Of a stretch of 64,000 nt of DNA, positions 22,081 to 35,012 are shown one piece after another. The notes under the pieces were generated by a model that saw nothing but the letters and a program-made list of their open reading frames with translations, did not search any database and was not told where the DNA came from. Every line of letters begins with the position of its first letter. Positions within the stretch are counted from its first letter, which is position 1. The position numbers were made by a program, and so were the translations under genes. Origin of the DNA: Laccaria trichodermophora (Eukaryota > Basidiomycota > Agaricomycetes > Agaricales > Hydnangiaceae); NCBI GenBank assembly GCA_018417955.1, contig JACTVC010000019.1:1116001-1180000 (forward strand), written 5' to 3'.

Positions 22081-22363
22081 GCTTCCGCCTCTGTTCCCGT
22101 TGGTTAAGCTGGTCATCAGGAAGTTGGAAAATGTCTTTTTTGGGCAGGTAAGTCACATCACCCACTTTCGGTGTTCACGGAAATATGCAAACGACTGCTG
22201 TTGATTGTACCTACATAGCACTGCATATGTGTAAGGATGACCTTAGGACCTTGACAAGCAAGGAGAACCATTCTATTCTACTTTGAGCGCCCCCTAGTCA
22301 TTTATATCCCATACTGCGAAACTTCCCAACGTTTAAACGCCCAACTCCCCAGTTTGAACATTT

Positions 22364-24575
22364 ATGAACAGCGAATCGAGCAGGTGAAGCCCATCTTATC
22401 ATTATGCCATCTACCTGTCTTTGCTAACGCTTACTCAGTCAACCTCCCTCCATCGAACAGGAAAAGTCTGGGGGATTTGAGCAGAAACAGCCTTCAGCCG
22501 TCTCTGAATTAGCATGGTGAAGCTTGTCGCAAACATGAAGTTATCATCCATGTTTACTGATATTTTTTCCGCAGTTGCCACCCTCGTCCAGAGCAGGCAA
22601 TTGTGCAACCTCCGACTGCCCCTGAAGTCTTCGACGACCGCTTTTTTGCGCTAATTATCGGGATCGATAATTACCAGAACGAGAAGATTCGCAAGCTTAA
22701 AGGATGCATCAACGACAGCGAAAATATTTGCAAGTTCTTAACAGAGTACCTGCACGTAAACCCAGCGCACATCAAACACTTACGGGATGGGGAAGCGACG
22801 CAAGAAAATATCTTATCCGCTTTTGAGAAACATTTCATCAGCAATCAAGAGATACAGCCGAACGACGCGATAGTTTTTTACTTCGGTGGCCACGGCACTT
22901 GCGGAAAACATCCTGGCGGAAACATGCTGCAAATGATATGTCCTTATGACTACAGGATGGGAGCACGCGGAATTCCTGATCACTTTATTGCCTCCCTCAT
23001 GCATCGGCTGGCCAATCTCAAAGGAAACAACATTGTCAGTGTCATTATCTGCAGGTTGTGCCTCTCTAATATTGCAGTTCAGACGCAAATAATTGATTCC
23101 TGTCATTCTGGAGGAATGGGTCGGATACCAGATTTAGAGAATTCACGATTTCTAGCGCCTCTTGAGTCGCTTGATCCAACAGGGCTGGACGACGACATCC
23201 CGGGCAGGGGGCCTAGTCGTCCCACAGAAATTGTTAATCCTTTGAAAACACACGTTCTCCTTGCTGCATGCCAACACGACGAGCCTGCGTATGAGGCACA
23301 TCAATGGACAGGCCAGTATGGCGGAGATTTTACAAGCCTCCTTCTTGACCTTCTCCGAGATCCGGAACGTAAACTTACCAATACGACGTATATCGGTCTG
23401 TTCCACACTCTGGAGCAGCAAAAGTACAAGTCGCGGCTACCAAAGCAGACGCCATACGTGGAGGGTGATAACAAAAACAGGATTCTCTTCAAGACGACAT
23501 GCCCTGTTCGTCACTTCCCGGTGTTATTGCATGACGACGGGTCATTTTCGGTGGCTGCTGGCACTATTCACGGGGTTGATCTCGAGACAGAGTTCATCAT
23601 CACCAGTGGCGACGACAGCTTTCTAGGCTTGAAGCCGCATACAGTCTCGGGCGTCAGGTCCAGTTTCCACAAGCTCGACTTGGATAAGACTCTTCGGGAT
23701 GACTCTACAGCCAAGGTAATCAAGTTGAATAGGCCGCTTATTAAGGTGCTCTTGAAGGAAACACCTGGCGATCCTTCAATTTCGGAGGGTAACGATGTCG
23801 TCATTACTCCATCTTCCGATGGATTCTGGAAGGTGGAAAGGCGTGATAAAGTTATCCCTCGTTATGCTCCAGGTTTTGTTGAAATCAAAGGAGCTCCAGG
23901 CACACGTGACACCAACCATGCCATCACGGACGCCATAACTCATTTCACCTTTCACCTTCTCCACAGGAAACTTCCAAGTGTCGCTGACAACTACCTGGGA
24001 TTCAAACTTGAGCGTTTGGTCGCTTCGCACTCATCTCCCCGGAAGATTAGTTATTCTCCAGCACCCGATGCAGAGAATTTCTTCAGTGCGGACAATGTTT
24101 CAGCAAGCACGGACAACGTTTCGGGTATGGTTTCAGGACACGCAAAACTCCCAGACGTGAAAGGTTTATTTTCCCTTACCCTAAGCATCAAAGACAACGA
24201 GACTCCTCTTTTCCCCTATGTGTTTGGTTTTGATCCATCCACCTACAAAATTGAGGTATGTGAACCTCGTTTTTAGTGCTTCGGTAAGGGAATGCTCACT
24301 GATATCTTTAGAGTTTCTACCATCCAGAGCCATGGAAAAAAGGACCACTCAGTAAGAATCAAGAAGTCACAATTGGCTATGGCCCCGAAGGTGGAGATCC
24401 TATTGAGTTTTATTCAAATGAGGTTACCTTTTTCAAAATCTTTCTCACCACGACGTATGTTGACTTGAAAGGCCTCGAACAAGAGCCTTTCTCTGTCAAC
24501 CGTAAGATGCCGGGCAGGGTATCTACAACAATCGATGATCTTTGGGAATCTTGGATCTATGTGGTTGAAAGTTAG
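22364..24575 (+). CDS. Caspase-like (peptidase C14) protein, paralog 1
   Basis: Exons 22364-22383, 22439-22516, 22575-23034, 23083-24255 and 24312-24575 give 664 residues. The caspase fold occupies about residues 45-250: DRFFALIIGIDNYQ, IRKLKGCINDSENICKFL, then NDAI VFYFGGHG with catalytic His (codon 22891-22893), and IIDSCHSGGMGR with catalytic Cys (codon 23101-23103). A beta-rich middle (FSVAAGTIHGVDLETEF) and a C-terminal domain (PLFPYVFGFDPSTYKIE, IGYGPEGGDPIEF, TTYVDLKGLEQE) follow. Related metacaspases cut after Arg/Lys; that specificity is inferred. The N-terminus lacks the hydrophobic exon seen in paralog 2. It lies 890 bp upstream of paralog 2. Confidence 0.92.
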
Positions 24576-25464
24576 AACTCCTATCTCTGTCACCAAAAAA
24601 ACCTCAACTTCCACTTGAACTTTCGCTTAATCTCGCTCTTGCAGGCAATTTTGATGACTTGATCTTTCGTGCGCTACGCTTTGCCTTTCATTCCGACTTT
24701 TTTGACTTCTGAATTGTCCTTCAATTCTTGAATTACTTCCTATCAGTGTTTTTTTTTTACATAACATGCATGGAAAATCCTTTCCTTTCTTACAATAAGT
24801 CATACGCCTACCTACTGCTAACAGGCCATAGTTATTATAAGAGTTCTACTCATGCATTGTAAGAAACCCACCATAAAAATTTGATAAAAATATGTGAGAA
24901 AACACCACACACACTTGACACACACACTGGCACGGAAATTATCGTTAGTGCGCGCCTCGCACTGACACAGTGACAGCTACTCGCACCGGCAGGCTTTGGG
25001 CAGGCCAGCGCCAGCCACTTCCAGCACTAAGATCTGCCACCCGATGTCTTTTTCATTAGGAATTAGCAGGAGCGCTTATTCCCCAGCATTCTCAAGGTGC
25101 TTCACATGACGTTTGCACGTCATGCCAAGAGTAGTATTTGGGTTGTCTAGATTGCTCTGCTCTTGTGATGCCCACAACTTCGAGGTATGGTGCGCTTTTG
25201 ACTGATCGCAGCTTGTGCGGCTGACGACCAAGAGCAGGTCTATATTTTTAGGTTAGAAGCATGATGGAAGGGGTGTTACAGTTAACCCATACTACATAGC
25301 TATCGAAGCTTGTTGTTGGCCGCACGCCTGCTTCACCTTGCGAATGAGGTTTTCATTGATCATTACAAAAATGATGTTTGTGCTAAGAAGACTTCTTCAC
25401 AAACCGCAAAGAGCTATCGTAAGTCTGGCGCGAGGGTCGAGGACCCGCTGTCCAAGGCATACAA
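24576..25464. other. Spacer between the two caspase-like genes
   Basis: Starts with a T-rich stretch, then a CA-rich microsatellite (about 24903-24930) and a GC-rich patch (24940-25040). No exon chain was recognised. It must hold the 3' end of paralog 1 and the promoter of paralog 2. Confidence 0.5.
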
Positions 25465-28000
25465 ATGGAGCACGACGCCGGTTTAGCAAATCCAGTTGAC
25501 CAAGGATACACAGTGAGGTAAGACCTCCATGCATCTCATCCGTTAGAACAATGTCAGGCTATATAAACCTGCAGTTTTTTTTACTTCGCATTCTTTTCGG
25601 CAGTCCGGGGGCTATGGGATGTGGTATGGGAGCAATTGAAATGGCTGGCCAATTATATTCCGTCTCTCCGAACTCCCAAGCGTCCAGACGACCAATTCCT
25701 CAGTTTGAATTCTACCGATGTGGATTACAGGTGATGCTTATCTAGTAATTCTGCTGTTTCCCCGATTTCGCTAAAATTTGTACTTAGTCACGGAAAGGAG
25801 AAGTCAAAGGTATCTGAACACAAAAAGCCTTCAATCGTCTCTGGATCAGAACGGTGAAGCTCATAGCAAACATATCAATCTAACCGTTATTTTGCTCATA
25901 CTTTATCCTCAGTGACCAGCCTGGCCAAGACCAGGCCATCGAGCAACATCAGCTTCCAACTGTCCACCCAAATAGCATCAACGACCACTTATTTGCGCTG
26001 ATCATCGGGATCGATAATTATCAGGACGAGAAGATTCGCAAGCTCAAAGGATGCGTCAACGACAGCGAAAATGTTTACACGTTCTTAACAGAAACCCTTC
26101 ATGCAAACCCAGCGCACATCAAACACCTACGTGATGCGCAAGCAACGCGACAGAATATCTTATCCGCCTTTGAGGAACATTTCATTAACAATCAAGAGAT
26201 ACAGCAGAACGACGCCATAGTTTTCTACTTCGCGGGTCATGGTAGCTACGAAATTTCCGAAGAAAAGTACCCTGCGGGGAACCATATGGAAACGATCTGT
26301 CCTTACGACGACAGGATGGGAGCACGCGGAATTCCTGATCGCACTTTTGCCTCCCTCATGCGCCGGCTGGCCGTTCTCAGAGGAAACAACATCGTCAGTG
26401 TTGTTATTTGCATATTCCAGCTCTTCTAATATCGCCTTTTAGACAGCAATATTCGATTCGTGTCATTCTGGAGGGATGGGCCGGATACCAGATTCGGATT
26501 TAGAGAATTCACGGTTTATCGCGCCTCCTGAGTCGTCTTATCCAACAGGGCTGGACGACGACATCTGGAACACCGATCCTACTCTTTCCACAGAAATCGA
26601 TGATCCTTACACTCCATATCCTCCATTGACCTCGCATGTTCTCCTTGCTGCATGCCAACACAACGAGCTTGCGTATGAAGCATGTCTTTCGACAGCTGGC
26701 CACCATGCCGGAGCTTTCACAAGCCTGCTCCTTGACATTCTCCGACAACCTGGACGAAATATTACCGAAACGACGTATATCGGTCTATTCCACACTCTGG
26801 AGCAGCCGGAGAACAAGTTACGGCTACCAAAGCAGACACCATATGTGGAGGGAGATAACAAAACTAGGATTCTTTTCAGCATGATAGACTTTGGTCGTCA
26901 TTTCTTGGTGTCATTACGCGACGACGGGACATTTTCAGTGGCTGCTGGCACTATTCATGGGGTTGATGCCGAGACAGAGTTCACCATAACGAGTGGCAAG
27001 GAGCGCCTTCAAGGTTTGAAGCCGTTTCAAGTTTCTCCCCTCAGGTGCGCTTTCAAAAAACCTGACAATATGACCCTCCAGGATTATTCGAGAGCCCAAG
27101 TAACCAAATGGAATCAGCTTCACCCTAAGGTGTTCTTCCAGCTTACACACGATCGTCCTTCAGATTCGCAGGATTACGATATCGTAATTTCTCAATCTCC
27201 CAAAGGAAGAACGCAGCTGGACAGGCGGGATGGACTTATCCCTCGTTACGCCGAAAAAGTCATTCTACTCACACCTCAAGATGCTCAAGCAGACCTCTCC
27301 ACTCCAAATACAGAGACTTCTGCCATAATTGCCGCCGTAACTCATTTCAATTTTCATCTTCTTCGCGAAAGTCGCTTCAATATCATAGGCGAGAAACTAA
27401 TGGTCAAACTTGAATGTTTGTCACCACTGCCTGGACAGTGGCATGGGCTCAACACGAAGATCTCTTATTTTCCGGCCAGCAACGGGGAAAACTTCTTTAT
27501 CTCTAGGGAGCAGCTAATGCCACGGGCCAATATTAAGAAGGGGCCCAAAGTTTCGGCAGCGGTGAAGCTCCCAGACCTGAACCATTACTTCTCCTTTACT
27601 CTTAGCGTTCGCGACGTTCGGGCTCCTCTCTTTCCCTATGTCTTTGGGTTTGATCCATCCACCTACGAAATTGCGGTATGTGGATCTCGCTTTTGGCACG
27701 AGGTAACGGAACGCTCACCGACATCTTTAGAGTTTCTACCATCCAGAGCCTACGAAAGAAGGACCACTCAGTGAGAATCAAGCAGTCATGATCGGCTATG
27801 GCCCCGAAGGCGGAGATCCTATCGAATTTTATCCAAATGAGGTTACCTTCTTCAAAATCTTTGTCACGTCGACGTATGTTGACCTGAAAGGCCTCGTACA
27901 GCAGTCGCCCTTCTCTAGGGGGGTTAGTCGTATTCCGACAAGGCCATCTCGGATCTCTCATGACTTTTGGGAGTCTTGGGTCTACGTAGTCAGAAGTTAG
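25465..28000 (+). CDS. Caspase-like (peptidase C14) protein, paralog 2
   Basis: Exons 25465-25517, 25575-25730, 25788-25853, 25913-26393, 26443-27675 and 27731-28000 give 752 residues; every phase agrees. The caspase domain matches paralog 1 (FALIIGIDNYQDEKIRKLKGC) and keeps His in VFYFAGHGSYE (26238-26240) and Cys in FDSCHSGGMGR (26461-26463). The same middle and C-terminal domains follow (FGFDPSTYEIA, IGYGPEGGDPIEF). Unlike paralog 1 it has an N-terminal extension: MEHDAGLANPVDQGY, then an aromatic, hydrophobic run (FFYFAFFSAVRGLWDVVW) that could contact membrane. The start at 25465 rests on exon phase; without it the upstream frame has no ATG. It converges on the TPR-CHAT gene. Confidence 0.9.
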
Positions 28001-28326
28001 GATAAGTCCTGTTGATCAAGCTTTCAAGCCTGACAAAGATATGTATCACCTAACTCCATGCAATGTTCTCAACATCGCCCGCACACCTTCACGCCCTACC
28101 GCATCGATTGAGACTATGTATTTTCGGAGAATTCATTGGTAATTTTTGATAGTTTTTGTCGATTTCGTCTGTCCGCGTCAACTGTAAGGACGACACTGCG
28201 GCGCGGTCGTTCTCAACTGGAGGACTGATTATGGTAGCGTGAGATGTGAATTCATGGTAGGATACTGCACGAGGAAATAGGAACATGAAATTGTAAAGAC
28301 AACCTTGGACGAAATAAATAAAGATA
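28001..28326. other. Shared 3' region of convergent caspase-like and TPR-CHAT genes
   Basis: A 326-bp gap between two convergent stops. No gene was recognised. Overlapping transcripts are likely given the spacing. Confidence 0.5.
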
Positions 28327-31300
28327 TCAGTAACCGAAGTGCACATACGGAACCCATGTCAGGAATGCGTTGTCATCATCTCCGAGAATCTCTCGAACCT
28401 TCCTTGTAGCGTAATGTAAGGCGTAGGCTGCCCGAGTACTGTCCAAACCCTCCGATCCCTTCTCCTTGAGCAAATATTGATAAAACTCCTCCGCGAACTT
28501 CGGTCCATATAGATCCGAAATGCTCCACATCGTACCAACCACACCACGGCATCCAGCACCAAGCATACCAGCAGCGAGATGGACAACTTCCTCCGATAAT
28601 TTGAGGTCTCCTTTGCTTGTCTGACATGCTGAAAGGAAAACTAAGTCCAGGTTTGGGATTTTCTGCTTCATGATCTCCAGCAGCTCCAAGCGGCCATCGT
28701 GGAGACAGAGGCCGCTCGAGAGAGGCTGGTGGACATCTTGCACTCCATGGCAAGCAAAGTGGACCCAGCTACGAGATTTCATCTCTGCCTTCACGTTCTC
28801 TACAGTCGCCTTGGAATCCTCCAGCAGTAGCGCTTCAATGGCAGTTCTTTTCATCAACGTTTCAAGATCATGCGTCTCTTTTCGGGTCAAGGGTATTGAG
28901 GATAGACCTGGAGTGTTTGGTTGGCTGATAAGGAGGATACTGGTGCATTTGGAGGAAGTAGATGATGCAGTGGATCTATCGTTGAGGGTGCGGACAGTTG
29001 GTGTATATGACGAAACCACGAAATCGGAGACACAGGATCCTGGGTTGTATGCTGCGCCGTATATCCCAGCTGCGTGGAGTGGAAGAAAAGCAAGCGGGCC
29101 AGTTGGACACCACCATATACGGCCACAATCCGAGGGATTGAGCTGAGATTGCAAAAGATCAGTACAAATGATTTCACTATAGGCAACACCTTACAGAGTA
29201 TCCTAGCGCTTCAAGAATTGGTTGGACAACTTTGCGCCAAAGTTCATTTAGGACAAACAACATGGATGATGGGTTTGGTCGAACACGCCGAGGCATGCGA
29301 TCTTGATCCTCTACCTCCCGTTGCTTGAGTAGGTCGAATCGAAGGATCTCCTGTAGTTCCTCTGCTTGCACAAGACTGAAGCTCTCCAGAGGGATATGCA
29401 GAGGCTCCTCGATCCCAGCTATAACAGCCAAAGCATCGCACCGGGTTTTGTGAATGTTGAATATGACAAGTGGACCATCGTTGGGTAGCGAAGAGAGGAT
29501 GTCGGTGGCCTTGGGTGGCTGAAGAAAGTCATGGAAATCTGGGAGAGCCCGAATCTCCTCAAGCAGTTGCTTATATTCTGTAGCGTGGATGGTATGATTT
29601 AGAGTGTCGTCCTGAAGGCGAATGGCTTCTACAAGCGTAGGATGCAGAGAAGGAAGGGACAAAGCTGAACGAGTTCCATGGGACTCTAGAGCCCTTGCGA
29701 CCTCGATAAAGCGATTGGCCAAGGACGGGTTCTTCATGCGGAGATTGTCGATTGGGGTACGGAGCTGGTTGAGCTGATTCCACACCAAGCAGCGGCCTTG
29801 CTCAAGCCATTCAAGTGCACGATTAGTGCTATCAAAACGGAGAGCAGTTGCCACAGCAGATCCCACAAGATCAGAGTAGCCCCGAAGGTTAGCATGACGG
29901 CGATTGATTGATTGTTCCAACCCAGCAACTTCTGAGAGCAAACTAATGGCAAGAGCAAAGTCAGTCAGACATTGGGAGGGGTCATGGTCAGAAGAAAGCA
30001 TCGCTGCTTCCTTGGCAGCCTTCAGGCGAATGGATGGGGCGCCATTTGCCTCAGCAGCCTGACGGTATGAACCAATGCTGTTCTGGACATCAGGCAAATA
30101 ATTGGTGCTGTTGAAGCGATCTAAGTACGAACTGCCCAGGTTGCTGAACCGACCCGGAAGGCCAGCGTGGTCAGAAGGAGTGGATTCGACAGCTTTCTGG
30201 TGGTAGGATATGGCGTGGTCAATATCCTGGAGGCCGCTGGTGCATTTAAAACGATGTGTGTACGATATTCCAAGGTGGTTGAACCCAACCGGAAGCTGAG
30301 TGTGGCCAGAAGGAGTGGATTGAATAGCTTTTTGGTGGTAGGATATGGCATGGTCAATATCCTGAAGGCTTTCGGAGCAATAGAAACGACGTGAATACGA
30401 TGATCCTAAGTTATTCAACAACCCCGGAAGCTCAGCATGGCCAGAAGGAGTGGATTGAACAGCTTTTTGTTGCAGGGATATCGCATGGTCAATATCCTCG
30501 AGGTCAAGAGTGTAATCGAAGCGAGTTGCGTACGCATTTCCAAGACTGTTGAACTTCGGTGCCAATGCAAGGTAAGTACGACTAGGAGTAGATTGAATAG
30601 CTTTCTGGAGGTGGGATACGGCATCGTCAATATCCTGGATGTCGCGGGTGCGTTCCCAGCGTTGTAAGTGTGAATCTCCAAGGCTACTGAACCAACCCGA
30701 AAGCTCAGTGCGTCCAGAAGGAGCACATTCAACAGCTTTCTGGTAGTAGGATATGGTATGGTCAATATCTTGGAGGTTTCCGAAGCGTTGAAAGCGACAT
30801 GAGTATGAAGTTCCAAGGTGGTAAAACCAAAGCGGAACGTCAGCATGGCCAGAAGGAGCGGATTCGACAACTTTCTGGTGGTAAGATATGGCCTGTTCGA
30901 AATCCTGAAGATCGCCAGTGCGGACAGAACGGCATGAGTACAAGTTTCCAAGGTTGCTTAAGAAACTAAGAATGTCAGGATGGCCAGAAGGGGTGGATTT
31001 GAGACCTTTCTGGTAGTAAGATAGAGCATGCTCAGTATCCTGGAGATCATCACCAGTGGCTTCAAAGCGACGTAAATACGAATTTCCAAGGTTGTTCAAC
31101 CGACCTGGAAGCTCAGCATCGCCAGAAGGAGTGGATTGGACGGCTTTCTGGTGGTGGGATATGGCATGTTCAAGATCCTGAACTTTGCCTAGGCATGTAA
31201 AGCGACTTAAGTATGCATTTCCAAAGAGGCTGTAAGCGAAAGGAGGGAGATCAAGCCCAAAGGAAAGTGCATTTTCACAGTGAAAAACTACTTGAGCAAT

Positions 31301-31390
31301 GTCGTCGGCGTTTCCTGTCTCGTTGAAACGGCGCTGGAATGATATAGCAGTCAGAATTGCTCGCTGGATTGCTTGCTGAATGGCATTCAT
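28327..31390 (-). CDS. TPR-CHAT protein (caspase-fold CHAT peptidase with TPR array)
   Basis: Exons 31390-29195 and 29142-28327 give 1003 residues. From about residue 45 to 440 there are nine TPR-like units of about 45 residues, each with a DIDHAISYHQKAVQSTPSG-like first half and a LNNLGSSYLRRF-like second half. A helical linker (ALEWLEQGRCLVWNQLNQL) leads to the CHAT domain: WWCPTGPLAFLPLHAAG, SSYTPTVRTL, WVHFACHGVQD with catalytic His (28749-28747), DLVFLSACQTSKG with catalytic Cys (28626-28624), and GCRGVVGTMWSISD. The CHAT fold is related to caspases and separase; bacterial TPR-CHAT proteases include the Csx29 part of Craspase. Its substrate here is unknown. It converges with two caspase-like genes. 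Confidence 0.93.
30080..31180 (-). repeat. TPR-encoding tandem repeat
   Basis: Units of about 135 bp encode the nine TPR-like repeats of the TPR-CHAT protein. Blocks such as CAGAAGGAGTGGATT and GGATATGGCATGGTCAATATCCT recur with small changes, so the array could change unit number by recombination. Confidence 0.8.
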
Positions 31391-31957
31391 TTCACCTGAC
31401 CCAAAGGGTGAGCTTGGAGCTACAAACGGGTCAATAAATGGATCTGAACGCAGTCATCCCTCACGTACACACCGCAGAAGTCATCCTGACTCCTACGGGA
31501 TTGTCCTCTTTCACCGATACAAATACATGCTCTGCTGGAGTGTCCACAGACACAACCACTTCAAGTGTATGTAAGGATAACAACAACTGATCTTGGGCGG
31601 ATCGAAGAAAGCAAGGCACTCACCGGTTTCTGTCGTAGTCGCTCTGTCGTGCCAGGTGTACTTGAAGGAAGAAGTATAAAGGGTGAAGAGCGCTGGGGGA
31701 CTTACAACGGTCCTACATGAAGCGCTGGCAATCACAGCACTCCAAATATGCCATACGGCAATCTTGAATTACGACTTGGGGCAATGTATTCAGAGATGTG
31801 CATGTCGTCAAGGATCGAAACTTTGAAGACTGACGCAGAAGCGCCATGAATAAGCAATTTGAATTCAAATTCGGGTCACAGTTGTATTCATTTATCACAC
31901 CTCGCCAACTTTATTACATGTTCAATCCGTACAAGGCTCATAATGTAACAATTGTAG
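31391..31957. other. Intergenic between TPR-CHAT and DBP7
   Basis: About 570 bp holding the TPR-CHAT promoter and the DBP7 3' flank. No gene was recognised; short ORFs here lack exon-like composition. Confidence 0.5.
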
Positions 31958-34477
31958 CTAATAGTCACCTCCTTGGACCAGCTTCTCCAACGCCGTTCCA
32001 CCTGATATCTGGAATTCTGACGCCCCACTGCTGATCATCACGCCTCCCTTCTTCGTGAGCCGACCTTGAGCACGAACTATGGCTTTCATACGTTTTTCCG
32101 CATCACCGTCATGTTGCTCCCAGTCCTTAGGCTTCACAACAATCTCCTTCGGTCGTTGACTTTTAGACTGACGGAGTTTTGGCTGTTTTGCTTTCGAGGA
32201 AGTGCCAGTTACTTTTGTCGGAGCGTCCCGCAATGCGAATGCTTTGGCAAGATGCCCCATGTGTAGATGACGGATATGGAATATGTGCTTTTCGCTCGAT
32301 GGATGGGTAGCATAGGCCCGCATGTAAGAAAGGAAGGCATTTCTTGCCAGCGCAAGATTCTAGACAGACTTGAGAAATGAATGTGCATAAACATTGAAAA
32401 CGGAACATACATCTTTGCTTCGTAAAACCCAGCGCTCAAACGCCAGCTGAACTTCAGTCGCGCGCTCCTCATACTCACTACTTTTGCCTCCAAATCCTGT
32501 CCGTAAAAGACTCTCCACCGACACACCTGTCAGAGAAGTATTCTGCTTGGTATCGTCAGTGCTTTTACCCTGCATCTTCTCCTCTACCCACTTCACCCAC
32601 CCAACTTCGCTTGGACCAACTATGCTCCAGGCTTCACCTCCCTTTCCAGCGCGTGCAGTACGTCCGACGCGATGAACGTATTCAGTCGCGCCACCCTCGG
32701 CTGGAAGATCATATTGGATCACAGCACGAACGAGGGGAAGATCCAAACCGCGCGAAGCCACGGATGTGGACAAAAGGACTGAGGATGAGGCTTCCTGGCT
32801 GCTATCCTTGTTTTTGCCCTTGATACCAGAAAACTCTTTTATTGATGCAAGCCGTGTTGAGGTGGGAAGGGATCCATGAAGTCGATAGACGGAGACGTTC
32901 GGCAAAAAGGAGCATGTGGCTTGAACCCGCTCAGAAGCTAGGGGTTTTGTCTGGGGTTCAGCATTAATGTCCTCGTCGCTGTCGATTTCAGAATCATCTG
33001 CGGAAGGCTCAACATCATCGTCCATTGTTGACCCCGCAAGAAGCTTCCAGTGAAAGTCAACAGAGTCGGTACAACTCAGAAAAACAATGATCTTCGTCCC
33101 ACGATTGCCTTGGGCTTGTGCGACCAAAGTTCGAAGGAGTGCAACAAGAGCGACGAGGCGCAGCTTTAGAGGTACGACTACATACTTCTGAGAGAGCTGA
33201 GATGGAGGGGTAAATGTTTCGGGCTGGGTAGAAAATTTGTCTTCCATGGGTAATCCATCCGTCGGCTTGTCCACCTCGGTGGCCTTTATCATAAGTGGAT
33301 TAATGAGCGCCGTCCCAGCCAATTTTTGAACCTCCTCGCGAATGGTAGCCGAACACAGTATTGTCCTCCTACGATGTTCCCAATCCCAACCACCAACCTC
33401 TGCACTTTTACCTTCCGCAATCGCTTGCTTCGCAAGTCGTCGCCTGCCATCCAGACCTTGAATAATGCCTTTAATAGTTTCTTCAAAACCAAGATCCATG
33501 AGCTGATCAGCCTCGTCAAGGACCAGCCAGCGACATTTCCCCACATTGAAAGACGATGTATTTTGGAGATGGTCGAGGAGCCTCCCAGGCGTGGAAACGA
33601 GGATAGGTACACCCTTTCTCAGCTTTGCTTTCTCATGCGTCCGGGTGGAACCACCGACCAACAATCCTGAGACTAGCCAACGAGTCAAACGTGTCGAGTT
33701 GTCCGACTCGCCCGTCCCACCATCCTCCTCTGGTCGTAGGCGAAGCTTCAACAGAGCTTCCAGCACATCGGATATCTGTTTGGCGAGTTCGCGGGTAGGC
33801 GCAATGATAACCGCCAACGTCCCAATGGATCGATCGATGTAGGACAGGGAGCTCAAGGGCAACAAATCTTGTATAATGGGAAGTAGAAAAGACAATGTCT
33901 TTCCGGATCCTGTCTGCGACTGTATGAACACATCACGGGCAGCCGTATCTAAGGCAGGAGAAAGGAAAGCCGGCAGGGCTGCACGTTGAATGGCGGTAGG
34001 TTTGTGAACGTTCATTTTATTTGCGAGGTGGGATATCAGTAATGGATTCAAACCAAGTCCGGAAAATGTGGGTGCATCCAACAACGGCGCATTGCTAGGA
34101 GCGCCAATAAAAGGGCGTGAAGAAGCCTTTGCGGGAGCTTCAACCTGGGGATTGTATGAAAAAAGAGATGAGATGATTTGAGTTGGTCTGGCGGGTCGAT
34201 TGGAAGTTGTGGGCTGCTGCTGCTGCTGAGGGGCCTCTTTCCTGGCTCGTTTAGCTGGGGGAGGAACAACATCGTCTGTCGGTAGTGACTCTTCGGTCCT
34301 TGGCTTTCGTTTGGCAACGCGTTTTGCTTTCAACCTGTTATTTAATTGTCAGAGGCGATGTTGAAGAAGAATGCAAAGTTCTCACCTGTCCGTCCATCTT
34401 CCACCTTTCTTCCTGTTTCCTCCTTTTGTTGCCTGAATAAAACCATCCGGCGCGATGTTGAGAACCAAGTCGTCCAT
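31958..34477 (-). CDS. DBP7: DEAD-box RNA helicase for 60S ribosome assembly
   Basis: Nucleolar helicase of the Dbp7/DDX31 type acting in large-subunit pre-rRNA processing. Exons 34477-34386, 34334-32411 and 32359-31958 give 805 residues. The start [14 protein letters not shown] and basic region [14 protein letters not shown] resemble a nucleolar signal. Motifs: Q region [28 protein letters not shown], Ia [77 protein letters not shown]. An Asp/Glu-rich insert ([12 protein letters not shown]) lies between the RecA lobes. Fragments of both ends of this gene are scrambled at 21.8-22.1 kb. Confidence 0.95.
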
Positions 34478-35012
34478 TGCAGATCTTTTTCAAATTTTAA
34501 CATTGCTGCATGTAACTGTTATTACGTAATACGTCTCTTTGAGCCACGCTCGAAACTATCTAGAACTAAATGGCTAGCCCAAGCGGCTGGACTGATTTCG
34601 CGTCCATCAGAAAACAGCAAGTCGCATGCTGAGATACACTGCCGTAACGATGCCCTCTAGGCAACATCTGGCAACATGTATCAGGATTTAAGCATTTGAG
34701 TTCCCGCGAATCTCTACATTGGTACCTGGGCAACCCACGGAAACCAGAAAAAACCGAGAAAGTGGTAAAGCTACGGAAACGTGCTACAGCTATAATTATC
34801 ATTGAGATCCTTGTCAGCTTCTGGGTTTCCATGTTTCCAGTCTCGGAAACCTGAAAACTGCTGGCTGACTGCTGGACTAACCGTTACTAGCATACGGTGA
34901 CGTCACATCGCAACAACTTCAACGGTATCGATAACTATCTAAGCGCGCTGGCGCTCTCGTCCCTTGATTAGCATTGCTACTGTACACTACATACGTTATA
35001 CACGCCTTCAAC
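34478..35012. other. Intergenic, no gene seen
   Basis: Divergent promoter space between DBP7 and the small gene at 35013. No exon chain or repeat was recognised. Confidence 0.45.

Noticed and set aside
30121..31180. CRISPR-like regular repeats
   Set aside because: Period of about 135 bp, coding, and matching TPR units of the TPR-CHAT protein.
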